A stretch of DNA of 64,000 nucleotides, from contig NZ_VFVL01000007.1 of NCBI RefSeq assembly GCF_006442815.1, positions 147,623 to 211,622 of the forward strand, read 5' to 3'. Shown piece after piece: positions 57,143-64,000 of this stretch. How positions within the stretch are numbered: position 1 is the stretch's first letter; each line of letters begins with the position of its first letter. A program made the translations under genes and the position numbers. Source of the stretch: Mesorhizobium sp. B2-4-3 (lineage in GTDB: Bacteria; Pseudomonadota; Alphaproteobacteria; Rhizobiales; Rhizobiaceae). The notes beneath the pieces were generated by a model, which was given only the letters and a program-made list of their open reading frames with translations, was not told where the DNA came from and ran no database searches.

Positions 57143-59016
57143 GCGTCTCGACCAGAAATCGCAAGGTCACCGACGAGGAAATGGCGGCGGTCCCGGCCTT
57201 TCCCCTGTGGGTGCCCCACCATCCCGAAGAGCCGTCATACAGTCTGCTGTCGCGAACCGTCGAACGGAACGTGCCCGGCGATTTCCCTCGCGTTGCCTCA
57301 AGCCTTGGAGCCTACGGCGGCCACGCGGTGACCGCGGTCTCCGTCTCCCACGCCGCTCGGATTTCCGCTGCGGACCTGGCCGCGGTTGCTCATGCCACCC
57401 CGAGCGAGCGGACACAGAAGAAGGTGCGCGTCCTTGGACATGTGCTCCGCAGCGATGACTTCTCGGTCGGCAGACGCAAGTGGTGCCCCGCCTGTCTCTC
57501 CGATCACGGCGCCCATCTCGCGTGGTGGGACATCCGCTTCGTCGCGACCTGCCCGCGACACCGCCTTTTTCTGATCGATCAGTGTGTGTGCGGCCAGAAG
57601 GTCGGCTGGAAGAGCAGGACCGGCTTCTCGTTCTGCCGTTGCCGCCGCAGCCTCGCGGACCAAGTGGCTGCTCCCGCGTCCGATCAGGAATGCGCCGCCG
57701 ACGCGTACGTGATCGGGAGACTGACGGGCGTCGAGCCGATCAGCGTGCCCTTGCTTGATTGCCTGCCGCTGATCGAAGTCATCGATACGATCAGGAGGGT
57801 CGGGCATTTCGCGCTCGATCCGCATCTGCTCGTGCGGGCGATCGAAAAGAAGCACGGCCTCGGAAGGATCATGTCGGAAGGCTTCGCCGCGTTAGCGGAC
57901 TTCCCGCGGTCCTTCCAGGCATTGCTTGACCGGACAGTCGAGGCAGCGGAAGTCCCGCAAGGCAAGTTCGGATCGAGACGGGTTTACGGCGATGAGTTCA
58001 TGACCTGGCTGGTCCAGGAGGAGCCGCAGAAACTGAATGGAGCGCTGTCGCGGGAGGTGCGCGACCACGCGAACCGTCATCTCACGCTTTGCAGAAATCG
58101 TCCGCTCCTGAACGAGATCGTTTCGCAGGACTTCATGACGATCACCGAAGCGGCGGCGGCCTGCGGTTTCACGTCCAGCCGGATGAAGAACATCCTCAAG
58201 CAGCACGGTCTCGTGCCACACGAGACGAGCCTCGGCCTGCCGACGAAGCTGGATGCTCAGGCAGTGCTCGAGTTGATCGAAAAGCTCAGGAACGCCGTAG
58301 ACGTCGAGGCTGTTGAAGCCGAACTCGGTATCGCTCCGAGAGTCCTCCACGAGATCATCGCCGAAGGCCATCTCACTTTGCTCGTCGCAGGCAAGGGCGT
58401 GAAACCACTGATGGAGCGCGAGGCTGCCGGCTCACTTCTTGGGAGGCTAAGAGGGAAACTCCGTCACGGTGGCGTGCCGGAAGGCTCCATGGGCATTCCA
58501 CTCGCCGCGAAGTCGCTCTGTATGCCAGTGGCGAAGGTGATCACGGAAGTGCTCGATGATCGCTTGACCGTCGTCAAGATCGGAGACAGTCATGGGTTGG
58601 CATCGATCATTCTGGACGTGAACGGACGGCGATCCGACTACAGGAGATCTCGTACGCCAACGATGACCGCCCGCGATGTCGCAACAACGTTCGGCGTGAA
58701 GGAAGATGTTTCCATCGCCCTCTTGAAGGCAGGAGCTATCGTTTCAGAGCGTGAAGGCCACCACTGGCTAGCCGACCGGGACTCGGCCGAAAGGTTCTTC
58801 CGTGAGAACGCCCGGATGGTCGAGTATGCGGGGAAACTTGGCACAAGCGCGAACTACCTCAACGCATTCTTGGATACGCATGGGATTCAGGCAACGTTCG
58901 GCCCTCCCGTTGTGGACCGGAAGTTCTTCCCTCGTGCTGATGCCGAGGCCCTCTTTGCCCGAACTCAGTTGCCGGAGCGGAAGTCCAACAAGCAGAGGTT
59001 TCTGGAACCCGCCTAG
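57139..59016 (+). CDS. tniQ: Long TniQ/TnsD-like target-selection protein
   Basis: A 625-aa protein. The N-terminal TniQ domain has FPLWVPHHPEEPSYSLLSR and a zinc cluster: CPAC (116-119), CPRH, CVCG and CRCRR. The C-terminal 400 residues hold several predicted helix-turn-helix units, such as MTITEAAAACGFTSSRMKNI around residue 334 and MTARDVATTFGVKEDVSI around 509. Such long versions (TnsD) bind a fixed chromosomal site. The insertion just after gyrB suggests that the 3' end of gyrB is the recognised site. The start at 57139 overlaps tnsC; the frame from 57040 lies within tnsC and is rejected. Confidence 0.9.
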   Translation: MSVSTRNRKVTDEEMAAVPAFPLWVPHHPEEPSYSLLSRTVERNVPGDFPRVASSLGAYGGHAVTAVSVSHAARISAADLAAVAHATPSERTQKKVRVLGHVLRSDDFSVGRRKWCPACLSDHGAHLAWWDIRFVATCPRHRLFLIDQCVCGQKVGWKSRTGFSFCRCRRSLADQVAAPASDQECAADAYVIGRLTGVEPISVPLLDCLPLIEVIDTIRRVGHFALDPHLLVRAIEKKHGLGRIMSEGFAALADFPRSFQALLDRTVEAAEVPQGKFGSRRVYGDEFMTWLVQEEPQKLNGALSREVRDHANRHLTLCRNRPLLNEIVSQDFMTITEAAAACGFTSSRMKNILKQHGLVPHETSLGLPTKLDAQAVLELIEKLRNAVDVEAVEAELGIAPRVLHEIIAEGHLTLLVAGKGVKPLMEREAAGSLLGRLRGKLRHGGVPEGSMGIPLAAKSLCMPVAKVITEVLDDRLTVVKIGDSHGLASIILDVNGRRSDYRRSRTPTMTARDVATTFGVKEDVSIALLKAGAIVSEREGHHWLADRDSAERFFRENARMVEYAGKLGTSANYLNAFLDTHGIQATFGPPVVDRKFFPRADAEALFARTQLPERKSNKQRFLEPA

Positions 59017-59088
59017 AGGTGCCTGCGGACTGTCAGGGGTTTACTGCCATTGCCTCGGACGCCTACTGTAGTGCGGGGAGGGGCATAG

Positions 59089-59712
59089 ATGGCCAATACG
59101 GAGTACCGGGACGCAGTCCGCATTTTGTTCCTATTGGTTGAAGGTTCCGTCGACAACGGAGATCTTTCGACGCGTTCGGCATACCCGCGCCGATTCGAAG
59201 GCGAGACCAGACTTCAGGCGCTCGACTTCTGGATCAGGTATCCTGACTACTTAGCCGACGAGCTGGTCGCGCAATACGAGGAGACAGGAGACTTGAGCCT
59301 CCTTGATGCAGCTCGTGCCATCTTCGATGACAACGAACCTTCGGAGCGGTCGATTCCGATGCTCCGCAGGTACTTCGGTGCCTATGAGCCTCTGGACACG
59401 GTGCTGACCATGCTCGGGGTCGCCGGGCTGACCAAGGCGATCACGATCGAGCACCCGACGGCAAGCCCCCAGCACTTCCTGCTCTCAGAAGCTGCCTTCG
59501 ACTTACGGGATCGAATACTGCGCGAGCACCCGGTATTTGGGTGGTATGCGGCGCGGGCGAAACTGGTGTTACGCGTATCCAGAGGCATGGGCGGCGGCCC
59601 GCTGAAGAAGCGGCAGCACGAGCGCAAGGAATACCACGACGCGCGGGTCGACGATCTAATTCCCACAATCGCCGAAGCCGTCCGGGCAAAGCTGGAGAAG
59701 TTGAGAGCATGA
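59089..59712 (+). CDS. Small first component of a three-gene SMC-like ATPase system
   Basis: A 207-aa helical protein of unknown family. It starts MANTEYRDAVRILFLLVEGS, has FWIRYPDYLADELVAQYEETGDLSLLDAARAIF and a basic tail (RGMGGGPLKKRQHERKEYHD). Size and position, immediately before an SMC/Rad50-like ATPase with an ATGA overlap, resemble the small partner in Lamassu and ABC three-component systems. It would be cytoplasmic and probably binds the ATPase. Family identity is not proven. Confidence 0.65.
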   Translation: MANTEYRDAVRILFLLVEGSVDNGDLSTRSAYPRRFEGETRLQALDFWIRYPDYLADELVAQYEETGDLSLLDAARAIFDDNEPSERSIPMLRRYFGAYEPLDTVLTMLGVAGLTKAITIEHPTASPQHFLLSEAAFDLRDRILREHPVFGWYAARAKLVLRVSRGMGGGPLKKRQHERKEYHDARVDDLIPTIAEAVRAKLEKLRA

Positions 59713-61652
59713 GCGCGCTGTCACGTGATCAATGGGTTGCCGAGATCGCCAGGAAAACGGGAAAGCCCGCGAGTGATGTCGAGGCGCTGCTGAAACGGCT
59801 CGGAATCGAGCCGAAGCTGACGCATGCCATTCCCAAAAGGCTCAAGCTCCGCAGTCTCGCCTTCACGGGGGAGAAGACGGGCGACTATGAAACCAAGATC
59901 ATCGATTTTGCGCGCTCCGGACTTGAACCCGGGATGCACGCCTTCGTGTCGGACGCGAACCTCAAGGGAAAGACATCTCTTCTCACGATGATCCGATGGG
60001 CGTTGACTGGAACGCGGAGCCTGCCCCCCGACATGTCCGGCTGGTTTCGAACCCTCAAGCTCGGTTTCAGCCTGGACAATGACGAGTACGAGGTTCGTCT
60101 TCTTGACGCGGAACTCGGATCCGGCCTGCTCGTCAAACAGATGAGAGGCCGGGAGTTCGTGGTGGCGGAATTTGCGGACACGGCCGGATTCGTCGCGGCC
60201 ATGGACAGCTTCTTCCTCTCGGAGCTTGGTCTGGAACCGCTCGAGGTGATCGCGGAACGGGACGGGAAGGGTGTCGATCAACGCCATGGCTGGAACTGGC
60301 TCTTCGGAGTCATGTGGATTTCCCCTGATCCAAAGGCGGTCTTCGGAGGCGACGACACCTCGCATGGCAAGGCGACACGAGCCATGCAGATGTATCTTGG
60401 CCTTCCCTGGATCACGACTCGCGCAAAGCTCATGGAGGCGCAGAAGCGCGCCAGGATAGATACCGAGCAGGAAGCGCGGCAGGCAAAGCAGGTTTCAGAT
60501 GCCGCGAGGACCCGTCTGAACGAACTCCAGAAGAAGCGCGAGGCCATCGTGGCCGAAGCAGACGGCAGACCGTCGGCGGGCAAGCTACGGGCCGATATGG
60601 CCGTGGCGACAGCAGAGTATGCTTCCTACGCTGACAAGCTCAGGCGAAACGTGTCGGTCGTGGAAGAACTCGAGGCCGAACACCGCCACGCAGAGGCTGC
60701 CGTAGCCGCAGCTACTCGGGAACTGAATGCATTCCGAGAGAACCTGGCGGCAGGTTACGTGTTCCGCAGGCTGAACCCGATATCCTGCCCAAGCTGCGAC
60801 GAAGTCTACACCGCCGAGGTCCGCGAAACGCGACATGGCAACCATGACTGCGTCGTCTGCGGTCGGACCGAACGGTTGGAACCGGACAGCACCGCAGGTG
60901 TGGAAGAGCGGCTGGTCGCGGACGTTACATCTGCCAAAGAGGGCGCGGGCAAACTCCAGAAGCGTCTCGCCGAGGCACGGCGGAAAAGCACTGGATTTGA
61001 AGCGACTAGGGACGCGCAGGCGCGCGTTTTGGAACAGCTGGAAAAGCAGCTCGATGAACTCCGGTCAGCGCCGGACGGGAGGCTCGAACTCGTTAAGCTA
61101 GACGCTCAGATTGAGGAACTCACCCTCATGGCAGGTACGGAGCGGCAGGCCGAAACGACTGAGGCCGATCTTCTTGAGGCTGCAATCAAAGCCACGAAGA
61201 CGATGTACGAAGAGGAACAGGACACTGTCCTCAGTAAGGTCTCGGAACTGGCGGTGACATATGCCCAAGCCTTTGGCCTGACCGATCTGCGAGGCATGCG
61301 GCTAAAGGGAAACACGCATATGGAATTGCACATGCGTGGGGGAAAGAAGAACTTCGGCGACAGCACCCCTGGTGAAAGGATGCGGCTGAAACTGGCGGCG
61401 ACGCTTGCCATGATCCAGGTCGCCGAGCAGACCGGGATCGGCCGGCATCCCGGCGTACTTCTCATCGACTCTGTCGGCAACAACGAAGTGGTGAAGCAGG
61501 ATGTCGCGAAGATGGTCGTTGGCCTTTCCAGCCTTTCCGACAGCCTGCCAACCGTTCAGATTTTCGTCGCAGGCGTGAAGAGCGACGCCATCCTGGACCA
61601 TGTGCCTTGCGGTAACGTGGTCGAGAATCGAGAGGACGGATACCTCTGGTAG
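59709..61652 (+). CDS. SMC/Rad50-like ATPase with zinc-hook-type Cys pairs
   Basis: A 647-aa protein. The N-terminal ATPase lobe has a short Walker A, ANLKGKTSLL (G87, K88, T89). Long helices at about 240-345 and 395-480 flank CPSC (360-363) and CVVC (381-384), likely a zinc-binding hook. The C-terminal lobe has STPGERMRLKLA as the signature region and VLLIDSVGNNE (D587) as Walker B, where the usual catalytic Glu is Ser. It resembles ABC-type ATPases of defence systems such as Lamassu LmuB or ABC-3C. I chose the ATG at 59709 (ATGA overlap with the upstream gene); a longer frame from 59541 lies in that gene. Confidence 0.8.
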   Translation: MSALSRDQWVAEIARKTGKPASDVEALLKRLGIEPKLTHAIPKRLKLRSLAFTGEKTGDYETKIIDFARSGLEPGMHAFVSDANLKGKTSLLTMIRWALTGTRSLPPDMSGWFRTLKLGFSLDNDEYEVRLLDAELGSGLLVKQMRGREFVVAEFADTAGFVAAMDSFFLSELGLEPLEVIAERDGKGVDQRHGWNWLFGVMWISPDPKAVFGGDDTSHGKATRAMQMYLGLPWITTRAKLMEAQKRARIDTEQEARQAKQVSDAARTRLNELQKKREAIVAEADGRPSAGKLRADMAVATAEYASYADKLRRNVSVVEELEAEHRHAEAAVAAATRELNAFRENLAAGYVFRRLNPISCPSCDEVYTAEVRETRHGNHDCVVCGRTERLEPDSTAGVEERLVADVTSAKEGAGKLQKRLAEARRKSTGFEATRDAQARVLEQLEKQLDELRSAPDGRLELVKLDAQIEELTLMAGTERQAETTEADLLEAAIKATKTMYEEEQDTVLSKVSELAVTYAQAFGLTDLRGMRLKGNTHMELHMRGGKKNFGDSTPGERMRLKLAATLAMIQVAEQTGIGRHPGVLLIDSVGNNEVVKQDVAKMVVGLSSLSDSLPTVQIFVAGVKSDAILDHVPCGNVVENREDGYLW

Positions 61653-61659
61653 AGCGCAG

Positions 61660-63624
61660 ATGCATCACGACGACATCATGGAAGGACTGCTCGGCAAGGG
61701 AGTGCTCCCTGACGTGGAGGCATTCGGCGGAATCGATCGGGTGCTTGAGCAGGGCGCTGTCTATGGCGCGTCCGTATACTCCGACGAGTTCGTCGCACTT
61801 GTGCTTCCCTACCGAGACGCGCGCCGGGCCGAGGTAGATGGCTTTCTAGTCGATGTCGTGAGTGTCGTCGCTCGAGGACCGGAACTTGACGCCATCGCTG
61901 ACAGACTTTTCGCCCTGAGCTTCGATGACAGTCTAGCCGGGACCAAGGTGTTCCGGCAGCTCCTCGCAATCGCCAGCGAGCGCGGCCGACCAGTGCCGCT
62001 CAGGAATGCTGCGCTTAAGGGCGCGCTTGCCCTAGCAAGGAATGATGCAAGACGGCTGACTAGGCTCGAGGCGGAACTCATCGACACAGAACCACAAGAC
62101 GATTCGACTTATATTACACATGTCGCGCGCATCGCCGGAATCCTGTCGGCCAGGTCGCGCAATCCAGCCCTGGCGCAGTTTCTAGCCAGAATGGCCGAAA
62201 TCCAAGGTGCCGAAGATCAGGTCAGTTTCGAGCTGGGGCTGATGTCGCTTCAGCGAGCCATCGAGGCATCAGATACCGACACGGTGATCGAGAACCTGCG
62301 CATCGCACTGTCGGATTTCGAACGTGCGGCATCACTACGTGAAAGCAGGTACGATGCCCGCCTCTTCAGGAACTCGATCGACCTTCTGCTCGGCTTCCAC
62401 GAAAGGGCCATCCCGACAGCATTCGCAGAAAGGGTCGCCAATCTCGAGCAGGACGCATTCGCCTACACGGAATATTCCTTGGCGGGGCGGCCGAACCCGA
62501 TACTCGGCGCGATAGCCAGCCAGATAGCCGCGCTCGTATCGTTGTCCTGGAACCTGGTCGCCATCATCGAGCACGCCGCGGACGATATCTGGCTCGATGC
62601 CATCAACTTGATCGAGAGGCATCTCCTCGTCGCCTATGAAGCGAATAGGTCCGTCTTCGCCGGAACGTCGGCCCACGGCATTGATCGCATCATACGGCCA
62701 GAGATAGAAACGCGGGTGTTCGGCAATCGCGATCACCTGAAACATTTGACCGTGTGGTTTCGCCGGCACGCCGAAAAATTCGATGGGGATCTGACGCGGG
62801 ATTTGAAGGAGGCGATCGAGCGCGTCTACCGGGGGGACGGAAGTTTCCCTCCGGACGCGGGTTCCACCCACCCATTGGACCCCGCGCTGCTAGAAAGGGT
62901 ACGCGCCACTGACGAGGCCGCATCGAACCAACTGCTCGATGAGGTCGCAGAAAATAGGGCCACGCTGATCAAGGATCACACCAGCGTTTCCGTCATCAGA
63001 ATGCTCGAACGGGTGGATGCCGGCCTTTCTGGCGTTGCCGACTACAAAAGCCCAAGGGCGCGTATCGACTTCAACGCGCTGGTATTTGGCCTCGGTACCT
63101 TCCTGGAGCACAAACTCAACTCGTCTGTCGAGCAGGACAAATTCTCGGCGTATCTGTTTCGACACGGCGACGATCTCCCAGTCGAGAAGGATCTCCAGCA
63201 GGACTTTCTTCGACACGGGAAATCATCGGGTCTGCCGATCCAAGACGAAGTCAAGGGTGTGGCTGGGGGGCGGGCAGACATAAGGTACGACAATGGACGA
63301 CACCGTCTGACCATCGAGGTGAAGCGGGAATTCACGGACGCTTCGTTCGACCGCCTCCTCGAGTTGTATGGCGAGCAGACCCTCATGTACCAGATCACGA
63401 ACCTGAAGCTCGGGGTTATGCTTGTTCTCGACCTGTCGAGGCATCAAGTCACGACTGCACATATGGACACGTGGTACGAGACACGCGTCGAGAATCTCAT
63501 GAAGGACGCAGCCGAGTGGGGAGTTCTAATCGTCAAGGTGCCTGGTCGGCGAGGAACGCCTAGCGCCGCTACGGTCGCGGCGAAGAAGTCCGCCAAGAGG
63601 CTGCGTGCAGGAAAAGCAACCTGA
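61660..63624 (+). CDS. Large partner protein with C-terminal PD-(D/E)XK nuclease-like domain
   Basis: A 654-aa protein. Residues 1-520 are mostly helical with no recognised domain. The C-terminal part shows a nuclease-like core: GGRADIRYDN (D540), LTIEVKREF (E553, K555) and YGEQTLMYQ, matching PD-(D/E)XK. It starts 7 bp after the SMC-like gene. This is the position of a toxic effector in SMC-type defence systems. The stop lies 10 bp before the first TnsB box of the right end. An internal ATG at 61678 is a possible alternative start. Confidence 0.75.
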   Translation: MHHDDIMEGLLGKGVLPDVEAFGGIDRVLEQGAVYGASVYSDEFVALVLPYRDARRAEVDGFLVDVVSVVARGPELDAIADRLFALSFDDSLAGTKVFRQLLAIASERGRPVPLRNAALKGALALARNDARRLTRLEAELIDTEPQDDSTYITHVARIAGILSARSRNPALAQFLARMAEIQGAEDQVSFELGLMSLQRAIEASDTDTVIENLRIALSDFERAASLRESRYDARLFRNSIDLLLGFHERAIPTAFAERVANLEQDAFAYTEYSLAGRPNPILGAIASQIAALVSLSWNLVAIIEHAADDIWLDAINLIERHLLVAYEANRSVFAGTSAHGIDRIIRPEIETRVFGNRDHLKHLTVWFRRHAEKFDGDLTRDLKEAIERVYRGDGSFPPDAGSTHPLDPALLERVRATDEAASNQLLDEVAENRATLIKDHTSVSVIRMLERVDAGLSGVADYKSPRARIDFNALVFGLGTFLEHKLNSSVEQDKFSAYLFRHGDDLPVEKDLQQDFLRHGKSSGLPIQDEVKGVAGGRADIRYDNGRHRLTIEVKREFTDASFDRLLELYGEQTLMYQITNLKLGVMLVLDLSRHQVTTAHMDTWYETRVENLMKDAAEWGVLIVKVPGRRGTPSAATVAAKKSAKRLRAGKAT

Positions 63625-63634
63625 CCTAAACACG

Positions 63635-63761
63635 CTTATGGGTCACTGGCGGATTATTTCGCCTCTTTTGGGTCAGGATCGTCTCAGCATATGGGTCTCG
63701 GACGAGGTGACAACCCCCGGAAACGCTGGAGGCAAGTGCACGACTTATGGGTCAGATCACA
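63635..63761. repeat. Right transposon end with four TnsB-type boxes
   Basis: Boxes on the minus strand (consensus TGACCCATAAG) lie at 63743-63754 within the terminal repeat, 63688-63698 (AGACCCATATG), 63665-63675 (TGACCCAAAAG) and 63635-63645 (TGACCCATAAG). The left end has only two. Unequal numbers of TnsB sites at the two ends are typical of Tn7-like elements. Confidence 0.9.
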
Positions 63762-63891
63762 CCTCGTTGCTCCAAGACTCAAACGTTCGCTTGGCGTAAA
63801 GAAGTTCACCATCTGACGGGTGCGTAACCTCAGAGCGCGACCTCTCCACGGAACAACGCCAAGCGCAGGCGCTGGTAGTGCCGTGCTAGAG

Positions 63892-63935
63892 CCGGATGAT
63901 TTCAGGTCGAAACGACCTGAAATGTACTCATCCGG
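63892..63935. repeat. Long hairpin in chromosomal DNA beyond the element
   Basis: CCGGATGA (63892-63899) pairs with TCATCCGG (63928-63935), and inside it ATTTCAGGTCG (63899-63909) pairs with CGACCTGAAAT (63913-63923). It looks like a rhizobial intergenic palindrome and could also be a terminator for gyrB transcription before the insertion. The rest of 63,762-64,000 has no supported gene; an ATG at 63967 opens a frame (MSTAVLGSSF) that leaves the window and cannot be judged. Confidence 0.6.
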
Positions 63936-64000
63936 TGAAGACCGCAGGCGTGCGTATTCGGCGACCATGAGCACCGCGGTGCTGGGGTCAAGCTTTCGAT

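Larger units (their letters stand above)
44698..63761 (+). mobile_element. Tn7-like transposon inserted just downstream of gyrB
   Basis: A 19,064-bp element. The left end TGTGATCTGACCGATAAGT (44698-44716) and right end ACTTATGGGTCAGATCACA (63743-63761) are inverted repeats with one mismatch in 19. They begin TGT and end ACA as in Tn7-family transposons, and carry extra TGACCCATAAG boxes. Inside are tnsA, tnsB, tnsC and a long tniQ/tnsD-like gene, with three cargo cassettes on both sides. The flanks share CCTC (44694-44697 and 63762-63765), a possible 4-bp target duplication; a perfect 5-bp duplication typical of Tn7 is not seen. The insertion lies 5 bp after the gyrB stop. Confidence 0.93.

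Noticed and set aside
44698..63761. Element considered as a Tn5053/Tn402-type tni transposon
   Set aside because: Those lack TnsA and usually carry a resolvase tniR with res site. Here a TnsA-like gene and a long TnsD-like TniQ are present and no resolvase is seen, so Tn7-like is the better label.
44698..63761. CRISPR-associated transposon
   Set aside because: No Cas genes, no repeat-spacer array and no short crRNA-like repeats were seen in the element; the long TniQ implies protein-guided target choice.
63684..63974. Minus-strand 96-aa frame across the right end
   Set aside because: It runs through the terminal repeat and the palindrome and has no family features; a shadow frame.
63967..64000. 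Start of a plus-strand gene at the window edge
   Set aside because: Eleven codons only and no clear ribosome site; cannot be judged.

Overview
The window looks like chromosomal DNA of a Rhizobiales alphaproteobacterium, most likely Mesorhizobium or a close relative. The DNA is GC-rich, the aroA-cmk-rpsA block is present with a class II (CP4-like) EPSP synthase, TIGR02300 and DUF6496 proteins occur, there are many sugar-acid and ABC-transport operons, and short intergenic hairpin repeats of the kind common in rhizobia are scattered through it. The genus is an inference.

Region 1 (1-22,100) is carbohydrate catabolism. It starts with the 5' end of an AraF-like binding protein gene, divergent from a GntR/FCD regulator and a DgoD-type galactonate dehydratase across a perfect inverted repeat. 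Next comes a long minus-strand set resembling L-fucose or deoxysugar oxidation: L-fuconate dehydratase, 2-keto-3-deoxy-fuconate dehydrogenase-like SDR, MaoC protein, Gfo/Idh/MocA oxidoreductase, mutarotase, a second enolase-superfamily enzyme and a CUT1-type ABC importer. An IclR regulator and a lactonase-like amidohydrolase follow. A second importer of the ribose/rhamnose type has its usually fused ATPase split into two genes and leads to a substrate-binding-protein-like gene, a CoA transferase and another MaoC protein. Region 2 (22,300-30,500) holds a YbhE-like lactonase, a lipoprotein, a PEBP protein, a DUF6496 protein, tRNA-Ala(GGC), TIGR02300, aroA, cmk and rpsA. Region 3 (30,500-39,200) looks like an arginine/2-ketoarginine module: SDR, AruI-like decarboxylase, TetR regulator, amidinotransferase, a four-gene polar amino-acid importer and an Ldh-type reductase. 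Region 4 (39,581-44,692) has a complex I NDUFA9-like protein, a cytochrome P450 and gyrB.

Region 5 (44,698-63,761) is a complete-looking Tn7-like transposon of about 19.1 kb inserted 5 bp after the gyrB stop codon. Its ends are near-perfect 19-bp inverted repeats beginning TGTGATCTGACC, with further copies of the TGACCCATAAG box inside (two on the left, four on the right). The core is a plus-strand overlapping operon tnsA-tnsB-tnsC-tniQ(tnsD-like). The TnsA-like protein has lost at least two of three catalytic residues, while TnsB keeps a D-D-35-E triad.

The transposon carries three cargo cassettes. One is a soluble FtsH-like AAA+/M41 protease with a nuclease-like partner. The second is a MACPF-like/GON-domain putative pore former with a frameshifted Sel1-repeat gene, a small ORF and a PD-(D/E)XK-like protein. 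The third, next to the right end, is a three-gene SMC/Rad50-like ATPase system with a C-terminal PD-(D/E)XK nuclease-like partner. The first two cassettes have a canonical alphaproteobacterial SOS box (GTTC-N7-GTTC) upstream, so I infer DNA-damage-induced anti-phage or stress islands. This element is the best candidate for an undescribed system. All family assignments were made by eye; no database search or structure prediction was run.
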